A stretch of DNA of 9,031 nt from Pseudomonas sp. (GTDB lineage Bacteria > Pseudomonadota > Gammaproteobacteria > Pseudomonadales > Pseudomonadaceae): positions 1 through 9,031 of the forward strand of contig DNMQ01000165.1 in the NCBI GenBank assembly GCA_003488145.1, written 5' to 3'. Within the stretch, counting starts at the first letter, position 1. Every line of letters starts with the position of its first letter. The notes beneath the pieces are model-generated. The model worked only from the letters and a program-made list of their open reading frames with translations, was not told where the DNA came from and made no database searches. Shown here piece after piece: positions 1-9,031 of this stretch. Made by a program: the position numbers and the translations under genes.

Positions 1-466
1 GCCGCTCGGGCACGTCGCCCTCGAAGGGGCAGCCGAAGGTGGTCGATAGCGAGGCGTTGATGAACACGCCACTGCCGCGAGTGACTTCGATGATTTCGCG
101 GAACTGCACCAGCGACTGTTCGGGCGTCATGCGCAGGTTGGCCAGGCCATGGGTGTCGCTGGCCGACATCACCAGGTTGATCTCGTCCACTTCGCAGGCC
201 AGCGCGCGCTCGCAGCCCTTCACGTTGGGCACCAGCACGGTGTACTCGACGCCCTCCACACGGCGGATGCCGCGCATCACGTCTTCGGCGTCGCGCAGGT
301 TGGGGATGGCCTTGGGCGAGGTGAAGGAGGTGACCTCGATCTTTGCCAGCCCGGTCTGCGAGAGGCGGTCGATCAGGGCAATCTTGGCTTCGGTCGGCAC
401 GAAGGCCGCTTCGATCTGGAAGCCGTCGCGGGTGGCGACTTCCTGGATATACAGGCGTTTGCTCAT
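1..466 (-). CDS. Hydroxymethylglutaryl-CoA lyase-like protein, partial (N-terminal half)
   Basis: The first 155 residues are visible; the rest lies beyond the left edge, about half of a typical ~300-residue family member. The start (MSKRLYIQEV) is an ATG at 466-464 preceded by AGGA with a 6-nt gap. This is the HMGL-like TIM barrel of the DRE-metallolyase superfamily. Visible motifs are RDGFQ (residues 13-17; the family's catalytic Arg and metal-binding Asp), KIEVTSF (42-48, with the acidic E44), PNVKG (80-84) and FGCPFEG (144-150). True HMG-CoA lyases cleave HMG-CoA to acetyl-CoA and acetoacetate. The segment at 101-114 (SASDTHGLANLRMT) differs from the mammalian enzymes, so a related 3-hydroxy-3-methylacyl-CoA substrate is possible. 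The distal metal-binding His residues and active-site Cys loop lie outside the window. The gene follows the CoA-transferase on the same strand and is probably co-transcribed, suggesting it cleaves the CoA ester made by that enzyme. Family assignment is firm; substrate is inference. Confidence 0.9.
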   Translation of the reverse strand, partial: MSKRLYIQEVATRDGFQIEAAFVPTEAKIALIDRLSQTGLAKIEVTSFTSPKAIPNLRDAEDVMRGIRRVEGVEYTVLVPNVKGCERALACEVDEINLVMSASDTHGLANLRMTPEQSLVQFREIIEVTRGSGVFINASLSTTFGCPFEGDVPER

Positions 467-486
467 GGGGAGTCCTGGGGTTTTTT

Positions 487-565
487 CGTAGGGTGGATGA
501 CGCTCTACCCATCCACCGTTGTGGCTTGCTGGCTGGTGGACAAGCTTCGCCTTGTCCACCCTACG
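487..565. repeat. TAGGGTGGA-type inverted repeat (double hairpin)
   Basis: A 79-bp structured element fills the gap between the CoA-transferase and the lyase gene. The outer arms are a perfect 11-bp inverted repeat, CGTAGGGTGGA at 487-497 and its complement at 555-565. Inside are two nested stems: GGTGGAT (492-498) with ATCCACC (511-517), and a perfect 10-bp stem GGTGGACAAG (535-544) with CTTGTCCACC (551-560) around a 6-nt loop CTTCGC. No run of T follows on the minus strand, so it is not a standard intrinsic terminator for the operon. I associate such elements, ending in TAGGGTGGA/TCCACCCTA, with dispersed intergenic repeats of pseudomonads; that is recall, not a database result. In the mRNA it could act as a processing or stability hairpin between the cistrons. 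Confidence 0.75.
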
Positions 566-572
566 AGCAGTG

Positions 573-1775
573 TCAGATGATCCCGCGCTCGCGCAGGCCC
601 TGGCGTTGTTCATCGGTGAGACCGAGGCCGGCCAGCACGTCGTCGGTGTGCTCGCCCAGTTGCGGGCCGCCTTCGCCGATGCGCCCTGGCGTGCGCGACA
701 GCTTGGGAAGCACGCCCGGTACCTTGAGCGGGCCGGCAAAGGTCTGCACCTGCTCGATCATCTGCCGCGCCAGGTAGTGCGGGTCCTTGACGATATCGGC
801 GGCGGTGTAGGGATAGCCGGCCGGCACGCGGGCGCCCTTGAGTGCTTCGATCACCTCGTCGCGGCTGTGCTGGATGGTCCATTCGCCGATGGCGGCATCG
901 ATCAGCTCGGCGTGCTGGGCGCGGCCGTCGTTGTGGGCGAAGCGCGGGTCATCGGCAAGGTCCTGGCGGCCCATCAGGGTCATCAGGCGCTTGTAGATGC
1001 TGTCGCCATTGGCGGCGATCAGCACGTAGGCGCCGTCGTTGCACAAATAGGAATTGGACGGCGTGATGCCGGGCAGGGCACTGCCAGCCGGCTCGCGTAC
1101 ATAGCCGAAGGCGTCGTATTCGGGCACCAGGCTTTCCATCATGGCGAACACCGATTCGTACAGCGCCACGTCGATCTCCTGGCCCTGGCCGCTACGGTTG
1201 CGCTCCTGCAGGGCGAGCAACACGCCGATCACGCCATACAGCGAGGACAGCGAATCGCCGATGCTGACCCCAACCCGCACCGGCGGCTGGCCCGGATAGC
1301 CGGAGAGGTGGCGCAGGCCGCCCATGGCTTCGCCGATCACGCCGAAGCCAGGCAGGTCGCGATAGGGGCCGGTCTGGCCGTAGCCGGAAATGCGCAGCAT
1401 GATCAGCCGAGGGTTCAGCTTCGACAGCTCATCCCAACTCAGGCCCCATTCTTCCAGCGTGCCAGGGCGGAAGTTCTCCACTAGGATGTCGGCTTCGGCC
1501 ACCAGCTGGCGGATGATTTCCTGGCCTTCCGCGGCCTTGAGATCCAGCGTCACCGAGCGCTTGTTGCGCGACTGCACATGCCACCAGAGCGAGGTGCCGT
1601 CCTTGAGCTTGCGCCACTTGCGCAACGGGTCGCCGACCTTGGGCGGCTCGATCTTGATCACATCGGCGCCGAATTCGCCGAGCAGCTTGCTGGCGAACGG
1701 GCCGGCGATCAGCTGGCCCATCTCGATCACCTTGAGGCCCTGCAGCGGCAGGTTCTTGTCTGTCTGTTCGCTCAT
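573..1775 (-). CDS. Class III (CaiB/BaiF) CoA-transferase
   Basis: A 400-residue family III CoA-transferase, the usual length for the family. I place the start at ATG 1775-1773 (MSEQTDKNLPLQGLKVIEMG), with an AGGT Shine-Dalgarno about 6 nt upstream; the reading frame stays open to 1871, but that 32-residue extension is Arg/His-rich and unlike the family. The N-terminal fold shows GLKVIEMGQLIAGPF (13-27), the E-F-GADVIKIEPP segment (35-45), NKRSVTLDLK (71-80) and NFRPG (101-105). D174 in GVSIGDSLSS is the likely catalytic Asp that forms the acyl-anhydride intermediate. Such enzymes move CoA from a donor such as succinyl-CoA to a free carboxylic acid in the cytoplasm; relatives act on glutarate/HMG, citramalate, itaconate, carnitine and formate. 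The downstream lyase and divergent LysR gene suggest a branched or hydroxylated dicarboxylate substrate. Exact substrate is inference. Confidence 0.93.
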   Translation of the reverse strand: MSEQTDKNLPLQGLKVIEMGQLIAGPFASKLLGEFGADVIKIEPPKVGDPLRKWRKLKDGTSLWWHVQSRNKRSVTLDLKAAEGQEIIRQLVAEADILVENFRPGTLEEWGLSWDELSKLNPRLIMLRISGYGQTGPYRDLPGFGVIGEAMGGLRHLSGYPGQPPVRVGVSIGDSLSSLYGVIGVLLALQERNRSGQGQEIDVALYESVFAMMESLVPEYDAFGYVREPAGSALPGITPSNSYLCNDGAYVLIAANGDSIYKRLMTLMGRQDLADDPRFAHNDGRAQHAELIDAAIGEWTIQHSRDEVIEALKGARVPAGYPYTAADIVKDPHYLARQMIEQVQTFAGPLKVPGVLPKLSRTPGRIGEGGPQLGEHTDDVLAGLGLTDEQRQGLRERGII

Positions 1776-1951
1776 CACGACACCTGTGCCGGTTGATTCA
1801 TGGTGCCGAGCATGACCGACGCACCGGCAGCGGACAATTGGCCGTTGGCCAAGTGAGGTTTCGCGTCTCACGAAGGCTAAGACGAAAGGAGCTTTGAAAA
1901 GCTCGGGCTGAGCGGCGCATGCTTCGTCTACCGCGAATACGGGAATCCAAT
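1776..1951. promoter_or_regulatory. Divergent promoter region with LysR-type dyads
   Basis: This 176-nt gap separates the CoA-transferase and lysR-type starts. It contains a perfect TTGGCC-GTT-GGCCAA inverted repeat at 1838-1852, which also satisfies the LysR T-N11-A rule. On the minus strand it lies directly upstream of a weak -35/-10 pair (TTGTCC, 17 nt, CATGCT), the place an activating LysR protein would bind. Two further dyads lie nearer lysR: CGTCT-N11-AGACG at 1864-1884 and GAGCTT-TGAA-AAGCTC at 1889-1904. The dyads are seen directly; their role as operators is inference from the divergent layout typical of LysR systems. Confidence 0.5.
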
Positions 1952-2851
1952 ATGCGCCGCATCGATTTCGTCACCCTTCGGCTGTTCGTCGCCATCGCCG
2001 AGACCCGTAGCCTGACCCGCGCTGCCGAGCGCGAGCATCTGGCGCTGGCGGCGGTGAGCAAGCGCGTCAGCGATCTGGAAGGGCAGCTCGGCGTCAGCCT
2101 GCTCTATCGCCAACCCAAGGGTGTCGAGCTGACGCCGGCCGGCCACGCGCTGCTGCACCACGCGCGTAACCTGCTGGACAATCTGCAGCAGCTGGACGCT
2201 GACCTCAGCGAGTTCAGCCAGGGCGTGAAGGGCCATGTGCGCATCCACGCCAATACCTCGGCGGTGATCGAATTCCTGCCCGAGGACCTGAGTACCTTCA
2301 CCCGTCAGCATCCGGAAGTGAAGATCGACCTGGAGGAGCGTGTCAGCAGCGACACCCTGCGTGCGTTGCGCGAAGGGCTGACCGATATCGGCATCTTCGC
2401 CGGGCACATGCCGGCCGAGGACCTGCAGGTGTTTCCCTACCGCGAGGACCGGCTGGTGCTGGTCACGCCACGCGAGCATGTGCTGGCCGGGCGTGCAGAA
2501 ATCGCCCTGCGTGATGCTGCTGGCTTCGACTTCATTGGCCTGCAGCAGGACGCCTCGCTGCATGCCCTGCTGCAGCAGTCGGCACAGCAGATGGGCACGC
2601 CGCTGCGTCTGCGCATCCAGGTACGCAGCTTCGAGGCGATCTGCCGGATGATCCACACTGGCATGGGCATCGGCGTGCTGCCCGAGCAGGTGGTGCGCAA
2701 CTACCTGCCGGCGCTGGACGTAGCCATCGTGCCGTTGACCGATGCCTGGGCGCGACGCGAGCTGAAGCTCGGCGTGCGCAATCTGGAAAGCCTGTCGGTG
2801 ACTGCGAGGCAGATGCTCGAGCACCTCACCGTTCGCGAAGGCAATGGCTGA
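1952..2851 (+). CDS. LysR-family transcriptional regulator
   Basis: A 299-residue LysR-type regulator, the standard family size. The start at ATG 1952 (MRRIDFVTLRLFVAIAE) is preferred over the in-frame ATG at 1919, because LysR proteins normally begin a few residues before the 'LRLFVAIAET' helix and a GGAA lies just upstream. The winged helix-turn-helix spans about residues 3-62 (SLTRAAEREHLALAAVSKRV, then the wing ending GVELTPAG at 57-64). A linker helix follows at 65-92, then the periplasmic-binding-protein-like effector domain from about residue 95 to 290, with typical GLTDIGIFAG (142-151) and GMGIGVLPEQVV (237-248). It is divergent from the CoA-transferase gene and just upstream of the TRAP binding-protein gene, so it most likely controls one or both. 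The effector is unknown; the pathway substrate or its CoA ester is the natural guess. Confidence 0.93.
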   Translation: MRRIDFVTLRLFVAIAETRSLTRAAEREHLALAAVSKRVSDLEGQLGVSLLYRQPKGVELTPAGHALLHHARNLLDNLQQLDADLSEFSQGVKGHVRIHANTSAVIEFLPEDLSTFTRQHPEVKIDLEERVSSDTLRALREGLTDIGIFAGHMPAEDLQVFPYREDRLVLVTPREHVLAGRAEIALRDAAGFDFIGLQQDASLHALLQQSAQQMGTPLRLRIQVRSFEAICRMIHTGMGIGVLPEQVVRNYLPALDVAIVPLTDAWARRELKLGVRNLESLSVTARQMLEHLTVREGNG

Positions 2852-3997
<1,146 letters not shown>

Positions 3998-4008
3998 GGC
4001 AAGTCCGC

Positions 4009-4029
4009 CAATGGTCTGTTAGACCAATG
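4009..4029. promoter_or_regulatory. Near-perfect palindrome, candidate operator
   Basis: TGGTCT-GTT-AGACCA (4012-4026) is a perfect 6-bp dyad with a 3-nt centre. It is flanked by one mismatch and then a further CA/TG pair, giving a 21-nt near-palindrome. The TGGT...ACCA half-sites resemble operators of the GntR/FCD regulator family, though the spacing is longer than in FadR sites. It lies just 11 nt after the binding-protein stop codon. It could instead be a short RNA hairpin. Function is inference. Confidence 0.35.
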
Positions 4030-4119
4030 TGCAGTTTCGGCCACGGCGCTGGCTGCACAGAATGGCGGCGTCTATCTGCGTGATCGGACAAGTGTGTATT
4101 CCAACCGGATGGTTGAACG

Positions 4120-4147
4120 AGCGGCCCTTGAGGCCGCTTTTTTTTTT
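4120..4147 (+). terminator. Intrinsic (rho-independent) terminator
   Basis: A 7-bp stem AGCGGCC (4120-4126), loop CTTGA and GGCCGCT (4132-4138) is followed by an uninterrupted run of ten T (4138-4147). This is a textbook plus-strand terminator. There is no matching A-run on the other side, so it acts in one direction only. It ends the TRAP binding-protein transcript, or a short RNA arising within the 3' region, and isolates acsA from upstream transcription. Confidence 0.9.
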
Positions 4148-4383
4148 GCCTGCAAAACGCGTCCGCGGGTGTCGGGGCCGTAGCATTCAGCTACGCGAAA
4201 GCTCTGGCAAATGGCGGTAGTGCACACGCCATGCGGTGAGGCGCGGTCTATGCTTGAGCAAAGCCGATACGCCAAGGGTGGCGTGCTTGGCTGGAGTGCA
4301 CCGTCTGACAGGCGCTGGGTTGGTCATTGGGTTCGCCTGCTGGACAGGGTTCTGCATACCAACAAGACAGACGAGGAACTGCC

Positions 4384-6339
<1,956 letters not shown>

Positions 6340-6349
6340 AGGCAAGGGA

Positions 6350-6376
6350 GACCGGAGCGTAGTCACGCAGCCGGTC
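6350..6376. other. Hairpin after acsA
   Basis: GACCGG (6350-6355) pairs with CCGGTC (6371-6376), and inside it GCGT (6357-6360) pairs with ACGC (6365-6368) around AGTC, giving a bulged stem starting 11 nt after the acsA stop codon. No T-run follows, so it may stabilise the 3' end or mark factor-dependent termination rather than be an intrinsic terminator. Confidence 0.45.
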
Positions 6377-6396
6377 GCCTCTACCCATGAGCCTGT

Positions 6397-6426
6397 GCCC
6401 GGCGGCAATGCCACGACTCGCCGGGC
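6397..6426. other. GC-rich inverted repeat between convergent genes
   Basis: A perfect 8-bp inverted repeat, GCCCGGCG (6397-6404) and CGCCGGGC (6419-6426), encloses a 14-nt spacer. It lies between the 3' ends of acsA (plus) and the DUF2892-type gene (minus), so it could serve both transcripts as a stem. Neither side has a T-tract. It resembles a REP-like stem, but one copy cannot establish that. Confidence 0.4.
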
Positions 6427-6457
6427 TCGATGTTTCCCGCTTGTATGGCCGCGGGGA

Positions 6458-6820
6458 TCAGACGCCGGCGGGCGGGCTTTTCAGGCTGTCATTGCCGGTT
6501 ACGGTGGTGCCGTTGGTGGCTGCCTCGGCATTGGCTTGCAGTTGCTGACTATCTTTTTCCGAGCGTTCGAACGGCATGTGGTGCGAGCGGCCTTCGGCCA
6601 TGCCGGCCTGTTCGTTGATTTCATTGAACACGCGCTTGGCCTCGCAGTGCCCGGTTACGCCACGGGACAGCGCCAGGCCGCCGATACCCAGCTGCAGCAG
6701 TCCGCCCAAACCGCCGCGGCTGAGGCCCTTGGCAAGGAAATACAGCCCGCCGGCCAGGGACATGGCGCGCTCCCAGCCGTGGACGTTCTGATTCTGGTGG
6801 TTCGAGGACTTGTTGTTCAT
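6458..6820 (-). CDS. Small DUF2892-type inner-membrane protein
   Basis: A 120-residue protein whose core resembles the DUF2892 (YgaP transmembrane-like) family common in pseudomonads. I chose the ATG at 6820 (MNNKSSNHQNQN) because GGAG lies 6 nt upstream; the frame is open to 6967, but the in-frame ATG at 6841 has no ribosome-binding site. The conserved start of the domain is NVHGWERAMSLAGG (12-25). Two short Gly-rich hydrophobic segments, about residues 19-32 and 37-53, probably form a helical hairpin in the membrane. A GHCEAKRVF segment follows with a single Cys59. The hydrophilic C-terminal tail (about 66-120) is rich in Glu, Gln, Asn and Ser and is longer than in minimal family members. 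Function is not known. It sits convergent to acsA and downstream of ptrB on the same strand, 288 nt away, so it is probably transcribed separately. Confidence 0.8.
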   Translation of the reverse strand: MNNKSSNHQNQNVHGWERAMSLAGGLYFLAKGLSRGGLGGLLQLGIGGLALSRGVTGHCEAKRVFNEINEQAGMAEGRSHHMPFERSEKDSQQLQANAEAATNGTTVTGNDSLKSPPAGV

Positions 6821-7034
6821 GGGTGGCTCCGACGAGGACATTCTCAATGAATGACTCTCGCCAGCGCAGGCTGTTCGGTGCCGCAGGTCGGCATCTGGCG
6901 ACAACGCGGTGTAATGGCTGTTGTGGGAAGCCAAACGGATGCAGGGGAGCGATCCAGGGCGCGCCAATGCGTGGGAGCGGTCCTGACCGCGAATCGTGAA
7001 ATGCGATGGACGAGCTTCGCGGCTAACACCGGCG

Positions 7035-7064
7035 CGGGGCAGCCGTGCTTCACGGTCGGCCCCG
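7035..7064. other. Long imperfect hairpin downstream of ptrB
   Basis: A 30-nt stem-loop lies about 45 nt past the ptrB stop codon. The outer stem is CGGGGC (7035-7040) with GCCCCG (7059-7064), the inner stem CCGTG with CACGG around a CTT loop, with a small internal loop between them. No T-run follows on the minus strand. It may be the 3' boundary of the ptrB mRNA. The rest of the 6821-7108 gap shows no gene I can support; the promoter of the DUF2892-type gene must lie here but no clear hexamers stand out. Confidence 0.4.
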
Positions 7065-7108
7065 AGGCTGAATATCTAGCGCAATCCGAAGAGCCGCGCG
7101 CGTGCGTG

Positions 7109-9031
7109 CTAACCGGCCATGCCGAATACCTTGAGCACAAAGGCGTACTCCAGCGCCACGTCCTTGAGCGCCTGGTAGCGACCGCTCATGCCACCGTGCC
7201 CGGCGCCAAATTCGGTCTTGAGCAGCAACAGGTTGTCGTCGGTGCGGGTCGCGCGCAGCTTGGCGACCCATTTGGCCGCTTCCCAGTACTGCACGCGGCT
7301 GTCGTTGTAACCAGCCACGGCGAGCAGCGCGGGGTAGGCCTGGGCGCGGATATTTTCGTAGGGCGCATAGGCCTTGATCCGCTCATGCACCTCCGCTTGA
7401 TTCGGATCGCCCCATTCGTCGTACTCGGTGACGGTCAGCGGCAGGTCGGCGTTGAGCATGGTGTTGAGTACATCGACGAAGGGCACCTCGGCGACTGCCG
7501 CGCCGAACAGCTCCGGGCGCATGTTCAGCACTGCGCCGATCAGCAGCCCGCCGGCGCTGCCGCCGCTGATGGCCAGGCGCTCTGAGGTGGTGTAGCCATC
7601 GGCCAACAGCTGCTCGGCGCAGGCGATGAAGTCGCTGAAGGTGTTCGGCTTGTGTTCCAGCTTGCCGGCGCGATACCAGGCTTCGCCGAGATCGCCGCCG
7701 CCGCGCACATGGGCGATGGCGAAGACGAAACCGCGGTCGAGCAGCGACAGGCGCGCATGGGAGAACCACGGATCGAGGCTGTGCCCATAGGCGCCGTAAC
7801 CGTAGAGATAGAGCGGAGCCGGCTTGCCGAAGCTGTCGCGGCGGCCGACCAGGCTGATGGGTATCTGCGTGCCGTCCTGGGCGGTCGCCCAGATGCGTCG
7901 ACTTTCATAGGCGTCCGCATCGAAGGGGCCTTCCACCGGCGTTTCCTTGAGCACTTCCTGCGTGCCGTCGGCCAGCGTCAGCTGACGGACTTGCGCCGGG
8001 CGGTTGAGCGCTTCATAGCGCAGGCGGATCACCGTGCTGGTGAACTCCAGCGAATTCTGCACGTGCAGGCTGTAGGCCGCATCTGGCAGCTGCAGGCGAT
8101 AGGGCTGCACGCGCTGTGGCCGCACCTCGATAACCGGCAGGCCGCCTTCGCGCAGGGTTCGGGTGATCGCCTCGGCGTTCAGGCTGACGTCCTCGAGCAT
8201 CACCGCGTCGTCATGGGCAACCAGTTCCTGCCAGTGCTCCCGCTCGGGCTGCGCCTCGCTGGCGTGATAGAGCGCGAAGTTGATGCCCGCCTGATTGCTG
8301 CGGATCAGCCAGCTCCACTGACCTTGGTGAAGGCCATGATCGGGAAAGTACTCGTGATCTTCCTGGCGTGGTGCCAGGCACGTCCATTGACCTTCCGGCT
8401 CGTCCGCCGACAGCACCCAGGCTTCGCTGGTGGTCTTGCTGTGGGAAAGTATGACCAGCTGGCGCTCGGAGCTGGCGCGGTAGCAATGCACGAAGAAGCG
8501 CCCGTCCGGGTCGTGATAAACCTCGTTGCTGCCGGTTTCTCCGAGGCGATGGCGGTAGATCTTGTGCGGGCGGTGGGTGTCGTCAAGTTCACCGTAGAAC
8601 AGCGTCTGGCTGTCGTTGGCCCAGGTCATGCTGCCGTCGCAATCGTCGAAGGGCAGGGCGGTCACGTCGCCGCTGGCGAGATCCTTGACGAACAGTCGGT
8701 AGACCTCGTCGCCTTCGCGATCGAGGCTGTAGGCCAGCTTGCTGTGGTCCTGACTGACGCTGAACGCGCCCAGGGAGAGGAAGCCGCCTTGGGCGAGCTC
8801 GTTGGGGTCGAGCAGCAGCTGTTCGGCGTTCTCGTCAACGGTGAGCGAGCCATCGACCGGGCGTGGGCAGCGATAGTGCCGCGGGTATTCGTCGCCAGCG
8901 GTGGTGCGCTGGTAATACAGCCACGGTCCCCAAGGCGACGGCAGGGACAGGTCGGTTTCGCGGATGCGGCCCTTGATTTCCTGAAACAGCGTCTCGCGAA
9001 GTTCGGACTGGTCGGCGAGCTGTTCTTCGAG
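7109..9031 (-). CDS. ptrB: Oligopeptidase B (S9A prolyl oligopeptidase family), N-terminus cut off
   Basis: 640 residues are visible without a stop up to the right edge; comparison with E. coli PtrB (~686 residues) suggests about 40 N-terminal residues are missing. This cytoplasmic serine peptidase cuts short peptides after Arg or Lys. The N-terminal part is the seven-bladed propeller that screens substrates by size, with WLYYQRTTAGDEYPRHYRCP near visible residues 36-55. The catalytic alpha/beta-hydrolase domain holds the nucleophile in GGSAGG (S492), Asp in YNDSRV (D577) and His in GAGHGG (H612). Adding 40 gives 532/617/652, the E. coli triad positions, so the register is exact. The TEYDEW segment matches the P1-specificity region of the E. 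coli enzyme. A GTG at 8665 is internal, not the start. It is the only complete-looking peptidase here and has no evident link to the acetate or dicarboxylate genes. Confidence 0.96.
   Translation of the reverse strand, partial: LEEQLADQSELRETLFQEIKGRIRETDLSLPSPWGPWLYYQRTTAGDEYPRHYRCPRPVDGSLTVDENAEQLLLDPNELAQGGFLSLGAFSVSQDHSKLAYSLDREGDEVYRLFVKDLASGDVTALPFDDCDGSMTWANDSQTLFYGELDDTHRPHKIYRHRLGETGSNEVYHDPDGRFFVHCYRASSERQLVILSHSKTTSEAWVLSADEPEGQWTCLAPRQEDHEYFPDHGLHQGQWSWLIRSNQAGINFALYHASEAQPEREHWQELVAHDDAVMLEDVSLNAEAITRTLREGGLPVIEVRPQRVQPYRLQLPDAAYSLHVQNSLEFTSTVIRLRYEALNRPAQVRQLTLADGTQEVLKETPVEGPFDADAYESRRIWATAQDGTQIPISLVGRRDSFGKPAPLYLYGYGAYGHSLDPWFSHARLSLLDRGFVFAIAHVRGGGDLGEAWYRAGKLEHKPNTFSDFIACAEQLLADGYTTSERLAISGGSAGGLLIGAVLNMRPELFGAAVAEVPFVDVLNTMLNADLPLTVTEYDEWGDPNQAEVHERIKAYAPYENIRAQAYPALLAVAGYNDSRVQYWEAAKWVAKLRATRTDDNLLLLKTEFGAGHGGMSGRYQALKDVALEYAFVLKVFGMAG

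Larger units (their letters stand above)
3998..4383. other. Non-coding region between the TRAP binding protein and acsA
   Basis: No convincing gene is present in these 386 nt. Structured elements in order are a GntR-like palindrome (4009-4029), a small hairpin CAACC-GGAT-GGTTG (4102-4115), an intrinsic terminator (4120-4147), the dyad CGTAGC-ATTCA-GCTACG (4179-4195) and the dyad ACGCCA-AGGG-TGGCGT (4270-4285). The part after the terminator must contain the acsA promoter. I see only a weak TATGCT -10-like hexamer at 4249-4254 without a good -35, consistent with an activator-dependent promoter. GAGGAA at 4373-4378 is the acsA ribosome-binding site. The stretch shows no recognisable remnant of dctQ or dctM. 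Confidence 0.6.

Noticed and set aside
519..1484. A 321-codon plus-strand open frame opposite the CoA-transferase
   Set aside because: It has no recognisable domain and is fully explained as the antisense of a well-conserved CoA-transferase.
1776..1871. A 32-residue N-terminal extension of the CoA-transferase
   Set aside because: The extension is Arg/His-rich, unlike the family, and would cover the likely promoter and operator; the ATG at 1775 has a ribosome-binding site.
4280..4293. A sigma-54-like TGGC...GGC arrangement upstream of acsA
   Set aside because: The -24/-12 GG and GC pairs do not have the required spacing and the TTGC element is missing.
8663..8665. GTG as a possible start of the oligopeptidase B gene
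   Set aside because: The same frame continues without a stop to 9031 and encodes typical oligopeptidase B propeller sequence, so the gene is truncated by the window edge, not started at 8665.

Overview
The window is about 9 kb of GC-rich, densely coding chromosome that reads as a Pseudomonas, most likely a non-aeruginosa species of the mendocina/stutzeri type. The grounds are the high third-position GC, an AcsA of 651 residues, a DUF2892-type small membrane protein, an oligopeptidase B, and a TAGGGTGGA-type inverted repeat of the kind I associate with such genomes. Species assignment is inference; no rRNA or marker gene is present.

Left part (1-2851). A minus-strand pair encodes a class III (CaiB/BaiF) CoA-transferase followed by an HMG-CoA lyase-like protein that is cut by the left edge. 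A 79-bp structured inverted repeat sits between them. A LysR-type regulator is transcribed divergently from the CoA-transferase, and the shared intergenic region contains a perfect TTGGCC-N3-GGCCAA dyad. This is the classic layout of a LysR gene next to the catabolic operon it controls: a CoA-transferase activates a free branched or hydroxylated dicarboxylic acid and a lyase cleaves the CoA ester.

Middle (2852-4383). A plus-strand TRAP-transporter periplasmic solute-binding protein (DctP type) follows the regulator. Its upstream region carries a second TTGGCCAA-centred dyad. No DctQ or DctM membrane subunits follow; instead there is a 386-nt non-coding stretch with a GntR-like palindrome, a strong intrinsic terminator and two more small dyads, ending at acsA. 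From memory, in P. aeruginosa the region just before acsA holds the itaconate-degradation genes and a complete TRAP transporter, so this locus may be a positional variant with a different enzyme set.

Right part (4384-9031). acsA (acetyl-CoA synthetase) is complete, with every expected motif. It converges on a small minus-strand DUF2892-type membrane protein. Upstream of that gene, also on the minus strand, lies ptrB (oligopeptidase B), whose first ~40 residues fall beyond the right edge; its Ser/Asp/His triad is intact.

Working picture (inference): the binding protein captures a dicarboxylate, a membrane pair encoded elsewhere imports it, the CoA-transferase and lyase convert it to acetyl-CoA plus a keto acid, and the LysR protein senses the substrate. 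AcsA is thematically linked through acetyl-CoA but has its own promoter region. The rest of the window is ordinary housekeeping sequence.
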